64,000 bases of DNA from 2-12-FULL-35-15 sp036386835 (GTDB lineage Bacteria; Bacteroidota; Bacteroidia; 2-12-FULL-35-15): contig DASVUX010000051.1 in NCBI GenBank assembly GCA_036386835.1, forward strand, positions 1 through 64,000, written 5' to 3'. Below, in pieces: positions 34,291 to 42,815 of the stretch (position 1 is the first letter of the stretch; the number at the start of each line of letters is the position of its first letter). The translations under genes were made by a program, and so were the position numbers. The notes below the pieces were generated by a model, which worked only from the letters and a program-made list of their open reading frames with translations, searched no databases and had not been told where the DNA came from.

Positions 34291-34501
34291 GTTTTCAGAT
34301 TAAGTTGTTTATAGGTTCGCTTGTGTTAACTCAGTTAAAACACATGCCATCCCGTTAGACCAAAGCTGATATTTTAACGACTAATAAACCGATTCAAGCA
34401 GCAAAGCAATTCCCAACCCTTTATTTTTTAATAAGAATGAATTTCCCCGGACTTAAGATCCGGAAGCCGGGTAACAATTTCCCTTAATGGGGACTACAAA
34501 C

Positions 34502-34532
34502 AAAAAGACCGCCCTATCCGGGCGGTCTTTTT
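34502..34532 (-). terminator. Hairpin terminator after glutamate dehydrogenase
   Basis: A 13-bp perfect stem (aaaaagaccgccc / gggcggtcttttt) with a 5-base loop; 18 bases past the gene stop. It can also act on the plus strand. Confidence 0.88.
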
Positions 34533-34549
34533 ATATAAATAAACCAGGT

Positions 34550-35827
34550 TTAGTAAATTCCTTTTCCTTTTATACCAAATTCCACCTTTTTTAAAGCAGT
34601 GATATAAGCCGCTATACGCATCGTGGTCTTGTACTGCTGTCCGTTATTCCAAACATGTTCAAAAGCATTGCTCATGCAGGCGTCATGCTTTGCATTTACT
34701 TCTTCTTCTGACCAGTAGTAACCATAATTATTCTGCACCCACTCGAAATAAGAAACAGTAACCCCGCCACCGTTAGCAAGGATATCCGGAACCACGATGA
34801 TCCCTTTATCCTGAAGAATTGCATCAGCTTCAGGTGTGGTTGGGCCATTAGCACCTTCCACGATCAGTTTTGCTTTCACACCGTGAGCGATCTCTTCCGT
34901 GATAACATTCTGCAATGCTGCAGGAACCAGGACATCAACATTTGCCGTTAAAAGCTCACTTGGTTTGATCTCGACACCACCGGTAAACCCTTTTAATACA
35001 CCTGTGTTCCCCTTTGCATAGTCAAGAGCAGCCTTAATATCAATACCCTTTTCATTCCATATAGTCGCTGTATGATCTCCGATAGCACAGATCCTGATCC
35101 CCTGCTCATTTAATAAACGCGCAGCGTGAGAACCTACATTTCCGAAGCCCTGAACTGCACATGTTACAGTTTTAGGATCAATATTCATTTTTGTTAAGGC
35201 AGCAAGGGTCGAAACCATTACACCTCTTCCCGTTGCAGCATCCCGGCCCAGTGATCCGCCCATTCCAACAGGCTTCCCTGTTGTTACACCCGGGAAATTA
35301 CCACGGTGAACTTTATTATATGCATCTACCAGCCAGGCCATTTCGCGACCGCTGGTACCCATATCAGGAGCAGGAATATCGGTTGATGGACCAAATACGT
35401 CAGCCATTGCAATGGTGTATGCTTTTGTAAGACGTTCCAATTCTCCAACGCTCATTTTACGCGGATCACATTTGATCCCGCCTTTTGCACCTCCGTAAGG
35501 AAGGTTGGCAACGGCACATTTGAATGTCATCCATGCCGATAAAGCTTTTACCTCATCATCGTTAACATCCATCGCATAACGGATTCCGCCTTTAGAGGGT
35601 CCTAATATAGTTGAGTGTATTGTCCTGAAACCTTCAAAAACCTCTACTTTACCGCTATCCATCATAATAGGAAGGCTAACTTTGACCTGCTTCTGCGGGT
35701 TCCTTAAAATATTTGCAACGTCATCTGATAAACCATAAATTTTTGCAGCAACATCAAGTCTGGCTAAAACTGCATCAAACATACTTTCGTGGTGTTCTGC
35801 TGTTGTGGTGTTTGTTTTTGTTGTCAT
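34550..35827 (-). CDS. gdhA: Glutamate dehydrogenase (Glu/Leu/Phe/Val dehydrogenase family)
   Basis: 425 residues. It interconverts glutamate and 2-oxoglutarate plus ammonia. The substrate and catalytic motif LPYGGAKGGIKCDPRKMS, the upstream GPSKGGIRYAMDV with catalytic Lys, the dinucleotide-binding VQGFGNVGSHAARLL and EGANGPTTPEAD are visible. This matches the 410-450 residue hexameric class (clostridial/archaeal and mammalian-related) rather than the 450-plus E. coli GdhA. The N-terminal run of Thr (TTKTNTTTAEHH) is a short unstructured extension. Cofactor preference cannot be read. The gene is flanked by a terminator and by a 130-bp gap from the next gene upstream. Confidence 0.93.
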   Translation of the reverse strand: MTTKTNTTTAEHHESMFDAVLARLDVAAKIYGLSDDVANILRNPQKQVKVSLPIMMDSGKVEVFEGFRTIHSTILGPSKGGIRYAMDVNDDEVKALSAWMTFKCAVANLPYGGAKGGIKCDPRKMSVGELERLTKAYTIAMADVFGPSTDIPAPDMGTSGREMAWLVDAYNKVHRGNFPGVTTGKPVGMGGSLGRDAATGRGVMVSTLAALTKMNIDPKTVTCAVQGFGNVGSHAARLLNEQGIRICAIGDHTATIWNEKGIDIKAALDYAKGNTGVLKGFTGGVEIKPSELLTANVDVLVPAALQNVITEEIAHGVKAKLIVEGANGPTTPEADAILQDKGIIVVPDILANGGGVTVSYFEWVQNNYGYYWSEEEVNAKHDACMSNAFEHVWNNGQQYKTTMRIAAYITALKKVEFGIKGKGIY

Positions 35828-35956
35828 AATTTTATTGTTAAGTTCCTATCATTCTGCAGGAATCATGTTTAAAGGTCTGCGAATTTAAAAAAAATAATAA
35901 ACTAAGCGAAACCTAATCGTTAAATATGGCTTTTACTTCGCTCAATTCAAGGTATT

Positions 35957-36118
35957 TCAAGCTTTTTTGTCCTTTTTAACCGCAATCCATACCTTAACCA
36001 CTATGAAGAGCAAAATTCCGACAGCAAGAATGTATGTCCATAACGGCATTCCATAAGCGCTGTCATGCGGTTTTGCATAATAAGACTTTGAATGATTGAA
36101 GGTAGTTTGGAAAAGCAT
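35957..36118 (-). CDS. Small membrane protein coupled to cdsA (53 residues)
   Basis: An open frame of 53 residues starts with ATG overlapping the TGA stop of cdsA by one base (TGATG on the minus strand). The sequence starts MLFQTTFNHS, has one clear helix (about 27-46, WTYILAVGILLFIVVKVWIA) and ends in a Lys-rich tail VKKDKKA. Type: single-pass, with a short N-terminal domain. The overlap, the intact frame, a normal helix and a basic tail support a real gene; a shadow reading of non-coding DNA is less likely. No family recognised. It would be translated with cdsA, hinting at a role in phospholipid synthesis, which is inference. Confidence 0.6.
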   Translation of the reverse strand: MLFQTTFNHSKSYYAKPHDSAYGMPLWTYILAVGILLFIVVKVWIAVKKDKKA

Positions 36119-36951
36119 CAGCAGAACATTGCACTCAGGTAAAGATAGCTGAAAACAAAAGGTATTGCCATGAAGAGGCTGTCGAAGCGGTCCAGGATCC
36201 CGCCATGCCCCGGCAAAAGATTACCCGAGTCTTTAACTTCCAGGCTTCTTTTGAAGAGTGATTCCACCAGGTCTCCGAGGGTACCGATAACAATCAGGAT
36301 ACTTGCGATCACAAACCAGTCGGCCCGCGTGATGCTCGTATACCAGCCGGAAATAATAAATGTGATGATGTAAGCGATAAGTCCTCCGCCAATGCAGCCC
36401 TCCCACGACTTTCCCGGGGAAACACGCGGAAAGAGCTTCTTCCTGCCAAAGGCCGACCCGGCAAGATAAGCCCCTGAATCATTGCTCCACAAAATGAACC
36501 AGCACCCGAACAGTATTTCATAGCTATAGCTGCCGCCTGTTGTAAGTATGTAGCTCAGAAGTGATAAAGGTACCACAACGTAAAAAATACCCAGAAGCGT
36601 GAATGCTATATTCTGAAAAGGCCTTTCCGCTTTGGTAAATAATTCAAGAATAAATATCAGGAAGATGAACGGCAGAATGATCACGAGGATATGTTTATTC
36701 AGGTGCCACCCATTCATATCAATGTTTATGAGCGCGTTGCACACAAAGACCAAGGCACCTGTAAACGTCCCGAGAACCTTCTGGGGACGGTTGCCGTCCT
36801 TCTTTTCAATCAGAGTATAAAATTCCCAGACACCCAGGATGGTGATCAGGAGAAACAATAAAGTGAAGGAAAGCTGGCTGTACCATGTCGCTCCTAAAAG
36901 TATAGCGACAAAAGCTCCTGCGGTAAGTGTACGTTTAAAAAAATTGTTCAA
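36118..36951 (-). CDS. cdsA: Phosphatidate cytidylyltransferase
   Basis: 277 residues with about eight hydrophobic segments, as expected for this inner-membrane enzyme that makes CDP-diacylglycerol from phosphatidate and CTP. The full CdsA signature is present near the C-terminus (SLFKRSLEVKDSGNLLPGHG then GILDRFDS), with the conserved Asp pair and the SPGKSWEGCIGG segment at about 175. It follows lutC with a 26-bp gap and shares a one-base stop/start overlap with the 53-residue membrane protein downstream. Confidence 0.95.
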   Translation of the reverse strand: MNNFFKRTLTAGAFVAILLGATWYSQLSFTLLFLLITILGVWEFYTLIEKKDGNRPQKVLGTFTGALVFVCNALINIDMNGWHLNKHILVIILPFIFLIFILELFTKAERPFQNIAFTLLGIFYVVVPLSLLSYILTTGGSYSYEILFGCWFILWSNDSGAYLAGSAFGRKKLFPRVSPGKSWEGCIGGGLIAYIITFIISGWYTSITRADWFVIASILIVIGTLGDLVESLFKRSLEVKDSGNLLPGHGGILDRFDSLFMAIPFVFSYLYLSAMFC

Positions 36952-36977
36952 TGAATACTGTGTTACAATTGTATCAA

Positions 36978-37631
36978 TTATCCTGCGTTTATGTCATCAA
37001 CAAGGAAGACGAATATTTCCCTTGGCCCGTGTGCTCCCTGCACAAAGGTTTTCTCTATATCCGCAGTCCTGCTTGGCCCGCTGATGGTGCTGATCATTGA
37101 TGGCAGCTGGCTACCATATTTTTCTTTGATGAGTTTTAATCCGTCCTTCACATTGCTGACCAGCTGTGATGAATAAGCCACTACTATATGAAAATTGGAA
37201 TACACCGGGATTCTTCGTCCGGATGCCTGCTTTGAGGTGATCATTACGCTTCCTGTGCGGGCCACGAGGCATTCGCAAAGTGTAAGACCTATGTCCGTTT
37301 GAAGCAGGTCTTCTTCTTTGTCGGAAAATTTAACAGAAGTTTTTCTTAGAAGAGCTTTTATTTCAGGCTCAAGGGTAAATATATTCTCCCAGTTATTATC
37401 TTTTACAAAAAACTCAAAGTTCTGGAGGAACTCTTCTTCATTTTCACAAAAGACAAATTTTCCGTTAAGGGCTGAAAAATTCTGGGCAAACTGGATTTCC
37501 AGCGGCTCTTCAGAAGTGGTGAAGATCTCCGATTCTTTATCCACATCACCTATTTCATGGGAAGATTTATGAATAAGCGCTTTTCGGATCTTTTTCAAGA
37601 TCTTTTCTTTTGAAGTAGTACTGTCCTGCAT
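36978..37631 (-). CDS. lutC: LUD-domain protein, LutC/YkgG family
   Basis: 217 residues. The LUD domain carries TDIGLTLCECLVARTGSVMI and SGPSRTADIEKTFVQGAHGPRE at the C-terminus, both family hallmarks. LutC is one subunit of the LutABC L-lactate utilisation complex. The gene is beside cdsA, not in a lut operon. A LutA-like gene occurs at 55515-56237, and no LutB gene was seen in the window. The complex may be split, or this may be a solo LUD protein with another partner. Confidence 0.85.
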   Translation of the reverse strand: MQDSTTSKEKILKKIRKALIHKSSHEIGDVDKESEIFTTSEEPLEIQFAQNFSALNGKFVFCENEEEFLQNFEFFVKDNNWENIFTLEPEIKALLRKTSVKFSDKEEDLLQTDIGLTLCECLVARTGSVMITSKQASGRRIPVYSNFHIVVAYSSQLVSNVKDGLKLIKEKYGSQLPSMISTISGPSRTADIEKTFVQGAHGPREIFVFLVDDINAG

Positions 37632-37699
37632 CTTAATTGATCTGTTTTCCCTTTGCTCAAGCTTCTGCTAAAGCACTGCGAATATACGAATCTGTATAA

Positions 37700-37734
37700 A
37701 ACGAAAAATACAGGCGGGGCCTGTATTTTTCGTT
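37700..37734 (-). terminator. Hairpin terminator after ftsH
   Basis: A 15-bp perfect stem (aacgaaaaatacagg / cctgtatttttcgtt) with a 5-base loop, 11 bases past the ftsH stop. The stem itself contains the T run. Confidence 0.8.
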
Positions 37735-37744
37735 ATTTATTAAC

Positions 37745-39805
37745 TTAGAACAAAGTATTCTTCGGCTTTTCAGGCGCGTCATTATCTTTTGGCTTATCGT
37801 CCGGCTGATTCTCGGGTCCTTTCGCCCTCTCTATTTCAGCGGATAAATTCGCATCCTGCTTCAGTAACGGGATCTCTTCCTTATCGAACGGGCGTTTACC
37901 AAAAATTGCCTCCAGGTCTTCCTTAAAGATAACTTCCTTCTCAAGTAATTTTTCTGCAAGCATGGTAAGGAGATGCTTATTCTCCGAAAGGATCTTTTTA
38001 GCTCTTACATAAGCAAGCTCGATCATCTTGCTTGCTTCTTCATCAATTGTCTGGGCGGTTTTCTCACTGTAAGGCTTTGTAAAGCCATATTCATTCGCCC
38101 CGGTAGAATCATAATAGCTAAGGTTACCGATCTTATCGTTAAGGCCGTAAACACTTATCATTGCATACGCCTGTTTTGTTACTTTTTCAAGATCACTTAA
38201 TGCTCCTGTAGAAATCTTTCCGAAGATGATTTCTTCAGCTGCACGTCCTCCAAGAGTTGCACACATTTCGTCCATCAGCTGTTCCGTTGTTGTGATCTGG
38301 CGTTCTTCAGGGAGGTACCAGGCAGCACCTAATGAACGGCCGCGCGGAACTATCGTTACTTTTATCAGCGGATGCGCGTGTTCAAGCAGCCAGCTTGTTG
38401 AGGCGTGGCCGGCTTCATGATATGCGATCACTTTTTTCTCGTGCACGGAAATGATCTTATTTTTCTTTTCTAATCCGCCAATGATACGGTCAACCGCATC
38501 AAGGAAATCCTGCTTTTCAATTACTTTTTTATCGTGACGGGCAGCAATAAGGGCTGCTTCATTACAGATGTTTGCAATATCAGCCCCTGAGAATCCCGGA
38601 GTTTGTTTCGCAAGGAAATCAACATCCACGGAAGCATCCAGCTTCAACGGTTTTAAATGGACTTTAAAAATATCTTTTCTTTCATTCAGGTCCGGCATGT
38701 CTACGTAAATCTGGCGATCGAAACGGCCTGCGCGCATCAAAGCACGGTCAAGGATATCTGCACGGTTTGTAGCGGCCAGAATGATCACCCCGCTGTTGGT
38801 ACCGAAACCGTCCATTTCCGTCAATAACTGGTTCAGTGTATTTTCACGTTCGTCATTTGCGCCTTGCGCAGGTGACTTACCACGCGCTCTGCCGATCGCA
38901 TCGATCTCATCAATAAAAATAATACAAGGTGATTTTTCCTTTGCCTGGCGGAAAAGATCACGAACACGTGAAGCTCCTACCCCGACAAACATTTCAACGA
39001 AATCAGAACCTGATAAAGAAAAGAAAGGCACTTTGGCTTCACCAGCCACAGCTTTGGCAAGCAATGTTTTCCCGGTTCCCGGAGGGCCTACAAGTAAAGC
39101 ACCCTTCGGGATCTTTGCTCCCAGCGCTGTATATTTCTTCGGGTTCTTAAGGAAGTCAACGATCTCTTTGATCTCTATTTTTGCACCTTCCAACCCTGCA
39201 ACATCGTTGAAAGTGATATTCACATTTGTATCCTTATCAAACAGCTGTGCCCGTGATTTTCCAATGTTAAATATCTGGCCGGCCCCACCTGAGCCTCCGC
39301 CCATTCTTCTCATGATCACAATCCATATAACAACCATCAGGATGATTGGCAGGATCCAGCCCAGCGCATCATACCAATCGGTACGCGTTTCCGTTTTAGG
39401 GTAAACAATCTCATTCGGGGCAAAATCTTTCTGCTTCTCATTAACTATGGTTGAAAAGTTGTCCGGAATTCCGGTGAGCTTATAATGCGGCCCTGCAGGG
39501 GTAAGCTTATCCGCTGCATAAGAAGGCGCATTCAGGAATTCTTTCTTCAGATGGATCTCTGCTACCCTCTCATTGGAAATGATAACGATCTTATCAACCT
39601 GGTGCTGCTTAAGCATTGTTTCATAGAAGACTGTTGACTGCACTTCCTTTACACCGCCTTTCATATTCAGCAACTGGAAAGCGATCAGTGCTACTGCAAT
39701 GATTCCGTAGATCCAATAAAAATTGAAAGGAGTTTTTGGAAGGTTAGGCTTTTTGGGAAATTTATCTTTAGGAGTGTTCTCCTGTTCTGTTTTTTGATCG
39801 CTCAT
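37745..39805 (-). CDS. ftsH: ATP-dependent zinc metalloprotease FtsH
   Basis: 686 residues, membrane-anchored AAA+ protease for quality control of membrane and short-lived proteins. Two transmembrane helices lie near the N-terminus (about 27-46 and 150-172), with a periplasmic domain between. Walker A is GPPGTGKT at about 242, Walker B is IIFIDEID, the second region of homology follows at ATNRADILDRALMRAGRFD, and the zinc motif is HEAGH at about 463. A Gly-rich segment RRMGGGSGGAGQIFN follows the second helix. The C-terminal tail is polar and acidic. It is 13 bp downstream of rsfS and likely in one transcript with it. Confidence 0.96.
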   Translation of the reverse strand: MSDQKTEQENTPKDKFPKKPNLPKTPFNFYWIYGIIAVALIAFQLLNMKGGVKEVQSTVFYETMLKQHQVDKIVIISNERVAEIHLKKEFLNAPSYAADKLTPAGPHYKLTGIPDNFSTIVNEKQKDFAPNEIVYPKTETRTDWYDALGWILPIILMVVIWIVIMRRMGGGSGGAGQIFNIGKSRAQLFDKDTNVNITFNDVAGLEGAKIEIKEIVDFLKNPKKYTALGAKIPKGALLVGPPGTGKTLLAKAVAGEAKVPFFSLSGSDFVEMFVGVGASRVRDLFRQAKEKSPCIIFIDEIDAIGRARGKSPAQGANDERENTLNQLLTEMDGFGTNSGVIILAATNRADILDRALMRAGRFDRQIYVDMPDLNERKDIFKVHLKPLKLDASVDVDFLAKQTPGFSGADIANICNEAALIAARHDKKVIEKQDFLDAVDRIIGGLEKKNKIISVHEKKVIAYHEAGHASTSWLLEHAHPLIKVTIVPRGRSLGAAWYLPEERQITTTEQLMDEMCATLGGRAAEEIIFGKISTGALSDLEKVTKQAYAMISVYGLNDKIGNLSYYDSTGANEYGFTKPYSEKTAQTIDEEASKMIELAYVRAKKILSENKHLLTMLAEKLLEKEVIFKEDLEAIFGKRPFDKEEIPLLKQDANLSAEIERAKGPENQPDDKPKDNDAPEKPKNTLF

Positions 39806-39818
39806 ATTTTTGTCTTAA

Positions 39819-40421
39819 TTAATCAAATGCAATTTCTTTGGTTTCTGCATCAGCCCACAACGATTCAAGGTTATAAAAATCCCTGATGTGTGACTGGAAA
39901 ATGTGAACTACAACGGTAACATAATCAATAAGGATCCATTCTGAATTTTCGAAGCCTTCAGAACGATAAGGTTTATCCCCGGTAGTTTTTCTCACCATTT
40001 CCTGGATGGATTCAGCAATTGCATTTACCTGGGTGTTCGAGTCGGCCTGGCAGATAATAAAGTAATCACAAACACGGTTGTGAATGGACTGAAGGTTCAT
40101 AACTGAGATGTTTTTCCCTTTAATATCAAGGATGCCTTCAACAACTGCATCGGCTAATTTCTCAGTAGGGCCTTTTACTATTTTGGCTTCAGCTTTTTTT
40201 GCCGCAGCATTTTTTACCGGAGTTACCGCTTTTTTAGGAACTGCTGCTTTTTTAGATGCTGCAGTTTTTTTTACTGCCTTTTTAGGAGTTTCTTTTTTGG
40301 GGGCAGGGGAAGACTTTTTGATCGTTTTTTTAGCAGCTGGTTTTGCAACTTTAGCTGCTGTTTTCTTTACCGCTTTAGCCGCTTTTTTTGCCGGAGCTTT
40401 CTTGACTGTTTTCGCCATCAA
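39819..40421 (-). CDS. rsfS: Ribosomal silencing factor RsfS with histone-H1-like N-terminal tail
   Basis: 200 residues in two parts. About residues 85-200 form the RsfS domain, which binds ribosomal protein L14 and blocks 50S-30S joining (LADAVVEGILDIKGKNISV, DYFIICQADSNTQVNAIAES, YRSEGFENSEWILIDYVTVVVHIF, FYNLESLWADA). The first 84 residues are almost only Lys, Ala, Pro, Thr and Ser (KKAPAKKAAKAVKKTAAK), like a bacterial histone-H1 tail, whereas typical RsfS has only about 105-120 residues. The tail would be disordered and strongly basic and could bind rRNA or DNA. It is 13 bp upstream of ftsH. Confidence 0.9.
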   Translation of the reverse strand: MMAKTVKKAPAKKAAKAVKKTAAKVAKPAAKKTIKKSSPAPKKETPKKAVKKTAASKKAAVPKKAVTPVKNAAAKKAEAKIVKGPTEKLADAVVEGILDIKGKNISVMNLQSIHNRVCDYFIICQADSNTQVNAIAESIQEMVRKTTGDKPYRSEGFENSEWILIDYVTVVVHIFQSHIRDFYNLESLWADAETKEIAFD

Positions 40422-40466
40422 TTAATTATATATCTTTTTATACTTTTACCGGTAAATGAATATGGA

Positions 40467-40474
40467 CAAAAATA
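40467..40474 (-). promoter_or_regulatory. Putative -7 element for rsfS-ftsH
   Basis: Minus-strand TATTTTTG matches TAnnTTTG, 45 bases before the rsfS ATG. The gap is shared with the divergent birA gene. Confidence 0.35.
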
Positions 40475-40499
40475 ATCAAATCTTTTGCACTCAGCCCTT

Positions 40500-41258
40500 A
40501 TGGAGACTTTATTTATAGGGCAAAATGCCATTCACTTAACCGCAGTTGATTCTACCAACAGTTATGCCAGCGAAATGTTGCGACAAATCAGGCCGGTGGA
40601 AGGGACAATTATCTACACTTTTGAGCAAAACAAAGGACGAGGCCAGAGAGGTAATGAATGGCACAGTGAACCCAATAAGAATGTGGCTTTGAGCATTATT
40701 TTACATCCCGTTTTTATGGCACCTTCAGAGCAGTTTATGCTTACAAAAGCCGTGTCTCTCGCGCTTGCTGACTTAATGGCAGAATTGCTTCCCGATGAGG
40801 CTTCAGAAGTAAAGATCAAATGGCCAAATGATATATATGTTCACGGGCAAAAAATAGCAGGGATCCTCATTGAAAACATAATTGCCGATAACAGTATTCA
40901 AAGCTGCATAGCAGGAATCGGTATAAACGTTAACCAAACAGAATTCAATCCCGTAATAAAAAAAGCTGTCTCTTTAAAACTGCTATCCGGTAAAGAATAT
41001 GATCTTGTTTCTCTTGTTGAAGGTCTCTGCCGGTATGTTGAAGCGAGGTACCTCCAGTTAAAAAGCAGGAAATGGGAAAAGCTTGATCATGATTATTTGA
41101 AATACCTGTTCCAGCTCAATGAATGGAAAACTTACATCGTTCCAGGCGAGGAGTTCGAAGGAAAGATATTAAGTGTTTCATCTTCGGGGAAACTCCAGGT
41201 AGAGCTGCATTCAGCAGAAGTAAAAGAATATGACCTGAAAGAAATCGCATTTGTATGA
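40500..41258 (+). CDS. birA: Biotin-[acetyl-CoA-carboxylase] ligase (BirA-type, no DNA-binding domain)
   Basis: 252 residues from the ATG at 40500. A TTG at 40485 could add five residues but ATG gives a normal N-terminus. It joins biotin to a lysine of the carboxyl carrier protein. Motifs are GRGQRGNEWHSEPNKN (binding loop), IKWPNDIYV and the C-terminal SH3-like segment. There is no helix-turn-helix N-domain, so it is the mono-functional class I enzyme and not a repressor. It is divergent from rsfS-ftsH and convergent with citrate synthase, sharing a bidirectional terminator. Confidence 0.92.
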   Translation: METLFIGQNAIHLTAVDSTNSYASEMLRQIRPVEGTIIYTFEQNKGRGQRGNEWHSEPNKNVALSIILHPVFMAPSEQFMLTKAVSLALADLMAELLPDEASEVKIKWPNDIYVHGQKIAGILIENIIADNSIQSCIAGIGINVNQTEFNPVIKKAVSLKLLSGKEYDLVSLVEGLCRYVEARYLQLKSRKWEKLDHDYLKYLFQLNEWKTYIVPGEEFEGKILSVSSSGKLQVELHSAEVKEYDLKEIAFV

Positions 41259-41298
41259 AAGCCAATCCACTCGCTTTCTACAATCAAAACAACTTTAA

Positions 41299-41332
41299 AT
41301 TAAAAAGGCTACCGGATGGTAGCCTTTTTAAT
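41299..41332. terminator. Bidirectional hairpin terminator
   Basis: A stem of 15 bp (attaaaaaggctacc / ggtagcctttttaat) with a 4-base loop, ending one base before the gltA stop codon on the minus strand. Confidence 0.9.
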
Positions 41333-42670
41333 TTATGCTTTTGACGCAGCAGCAGCTGCTGCTGCAATCTTTTTCTTGATGCCTTCGGTTGTAATGGAAC
41401 CCGGACGCTCTATCGGATGTCCTAAAGCCCTGTCCCATATCAATGATGCGAGCACACCCAAAGCACGAGACACGCCAAAAAGAACCGTATAGAATTCATG
41501 TTCTACCATTCCGTAATGTGTTAACAGAACACCTGAATGGGAATCCACATTCGGCCAAGGGTTCTTGATCTTCCCGGTTCCTTCAAGGATCGGAGGAGCA
41601 ACTTTGTAAACCATCTGAACAATCTCACAAAGGTCATCCACACCCTGCGGTTTGATGTAACGGTAATAGAAATCCTGCTGCGCGGTAAAACGGGGATCGG
41701 TCTTCCGCAATACAGCATGACCATAACCCGGAACAACTTTTCCTTCAGCAAGGGTTTTCTTAATATAATCTTCGATTTGTTTTTCAGTTGGTAATCCTCC
41801 GCCAAGCTCTTCGCGTAATTCAAGAATCCAGCTTAATACTTCCTGGTTAGCTAATCCGTGTAACGGACCTGCCAACCCGTTCATTCCTGCAGCAAATGAT
41901 AAGTAAGGGTCGCTTAATGCCGAACCAACAAGGTGGGTTGTGTGGGCAGAAACGTTTCCGCCCTCATGATCCACGTGAATGGTCATGTACATACGCATCA
42001 GGCGCTTCATATCAAATGATTCGTAACCAAGCATGTGGGCAAGATTTGCTGCCCAATCCAATTTCGGATCCGGTTCAATATGTTCACCGTTCTTATATTT
42101 TCTGCGGTAAATGTATGCTGCAATACGCGGCAAACGTGCAATAAGATTCATTGAATCCTCGTAGGTATAATCCCAGTAATCCTTTTTGCTGATCCCTTTC
42201 TTGTATGCAGCTGCAAAAACCGATTCTGTCTGCATTGCCATGATAGCCATAACAAACTGTGTCATCGGGTGCGTTGATGAAGGCATTTTGTCAAGAACAT
42301 CAAATACATGCTTTGGCACGATCGCTCTCCTTGCCCACATGTTTCCGAGGTTCAGTACATCTTCCTGGGTAGGAAGCTCACCAAGCAGCATGAGGTAAAA
42401 GATTCCTTCAGGGAGCGGTTCAGTACCACCCGGAGCCTTTGGCAGCTTTTCGCGCAATTCAGGAATAGTATACCCGCGGAAACGAATCCCTTCTTCCGGA
42501 TCTAATTTTGATGTTTCAGTAACAAGGCCAACGATGCCTTTCATTCCCTGGTAAACTTGTGCTACTGTATATTCGCCCAACTTCACGTCACCTTTTTCTT
42601 TGATGAGCTGTTTTACTTCAGCGGCCATTGGGCCTGCCTTTGCCGCGAATTTTTCTTTTAATGAATCCAT
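41333..42670 (-). CDS. gltA: Citrate synthase, eukaryotic (mitochondrial) type
   Basis: 445 residues from the ATG at 42670 (an ATG further upstream at 42766 gives a poorly conserved extension). It condenses acetyl-CoA and oxaloacetate. The sequence follows the mitochondrial enzyme: YEDSMNLIARLPRIAAYIYR, TIHVDHEGGNVSAHTTHLVG, the catalytic segment LHGLANQEVLSWI, VVPGYGHAVLRKTDPRFT with the active-site His, and KNPWPNVDSHSGVLL. Similar enzymes are known in Geobacter and some Bacteroidota, in place of the usual type II bacterial form. The C-terminus ends in an Ala-rich tail (IKKKIAAAAAAASKA) not seen in the mitochondrial enzyme. It ends at a terminator shared with birA. Confidence 0.93.
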   Translation of the reverse strand: MDSLKEKFAAKAGPMAAEVKQLIKEKGDVKLGEYTVAQVYQGMKGIVGLVTETSKLDPEEGIRFRGYTIPELREKLPKAPGGTEPLPEGIFYLMLLGELPTQEDVLNLGNMWARRAIVPKHVFDVLDKMPSSTHPMTQFVMAIMAMQTESVFAAAYKKGISKKDYWDYTYEDSMNLIARLPRIAAYIYRRKYKNGEHIEPDPKLDWAANLAHMLGYESFDMKRLMRMYMTIHVDHEGGNVSAHTTHLVGSALSDPYLSFAAGMNGLAGPLHGLANQEVLSWILELREELGGGLPTEKQIEDYIKKTLAEGKVVPGYGHAVLRKTDPRFTAQQDFYYRYIKPQGVDDLCEIVQMVYKVAPPILEGTGKIKNPWPNVDSHSGVLLTHYGMVEHEFYTVLFGVSRALGVLASLIWDRALGHPIERPGSITTEGIKKKIAAAAAAASKA

Positions 42671-42815
42671 AGTATTGTGATTTGGATTTGATATTTCGGT
42701 TATTTCCGAAAGGTAATTGGTTTTTATGAGATTAAAAACAGATGATTGAAAATTATTTAATGCCACCGTACCCCTTCATTTACTCGCAGGGCGACAATGT
42801 ACACAACCGGCCTGT

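Noticed and set aside
42671..42766. Upstream ATG extension of citrate synthase
   Set aside because: The added 32 residues are not family-like and precede the conserved start at 42670.
42671..42815. Terminator or riboswitch between enolase and citrate synthase
   Set aside because: Only a 6-bp stem (tttcgg/ccgaaa) with no T run; not enough for a call.
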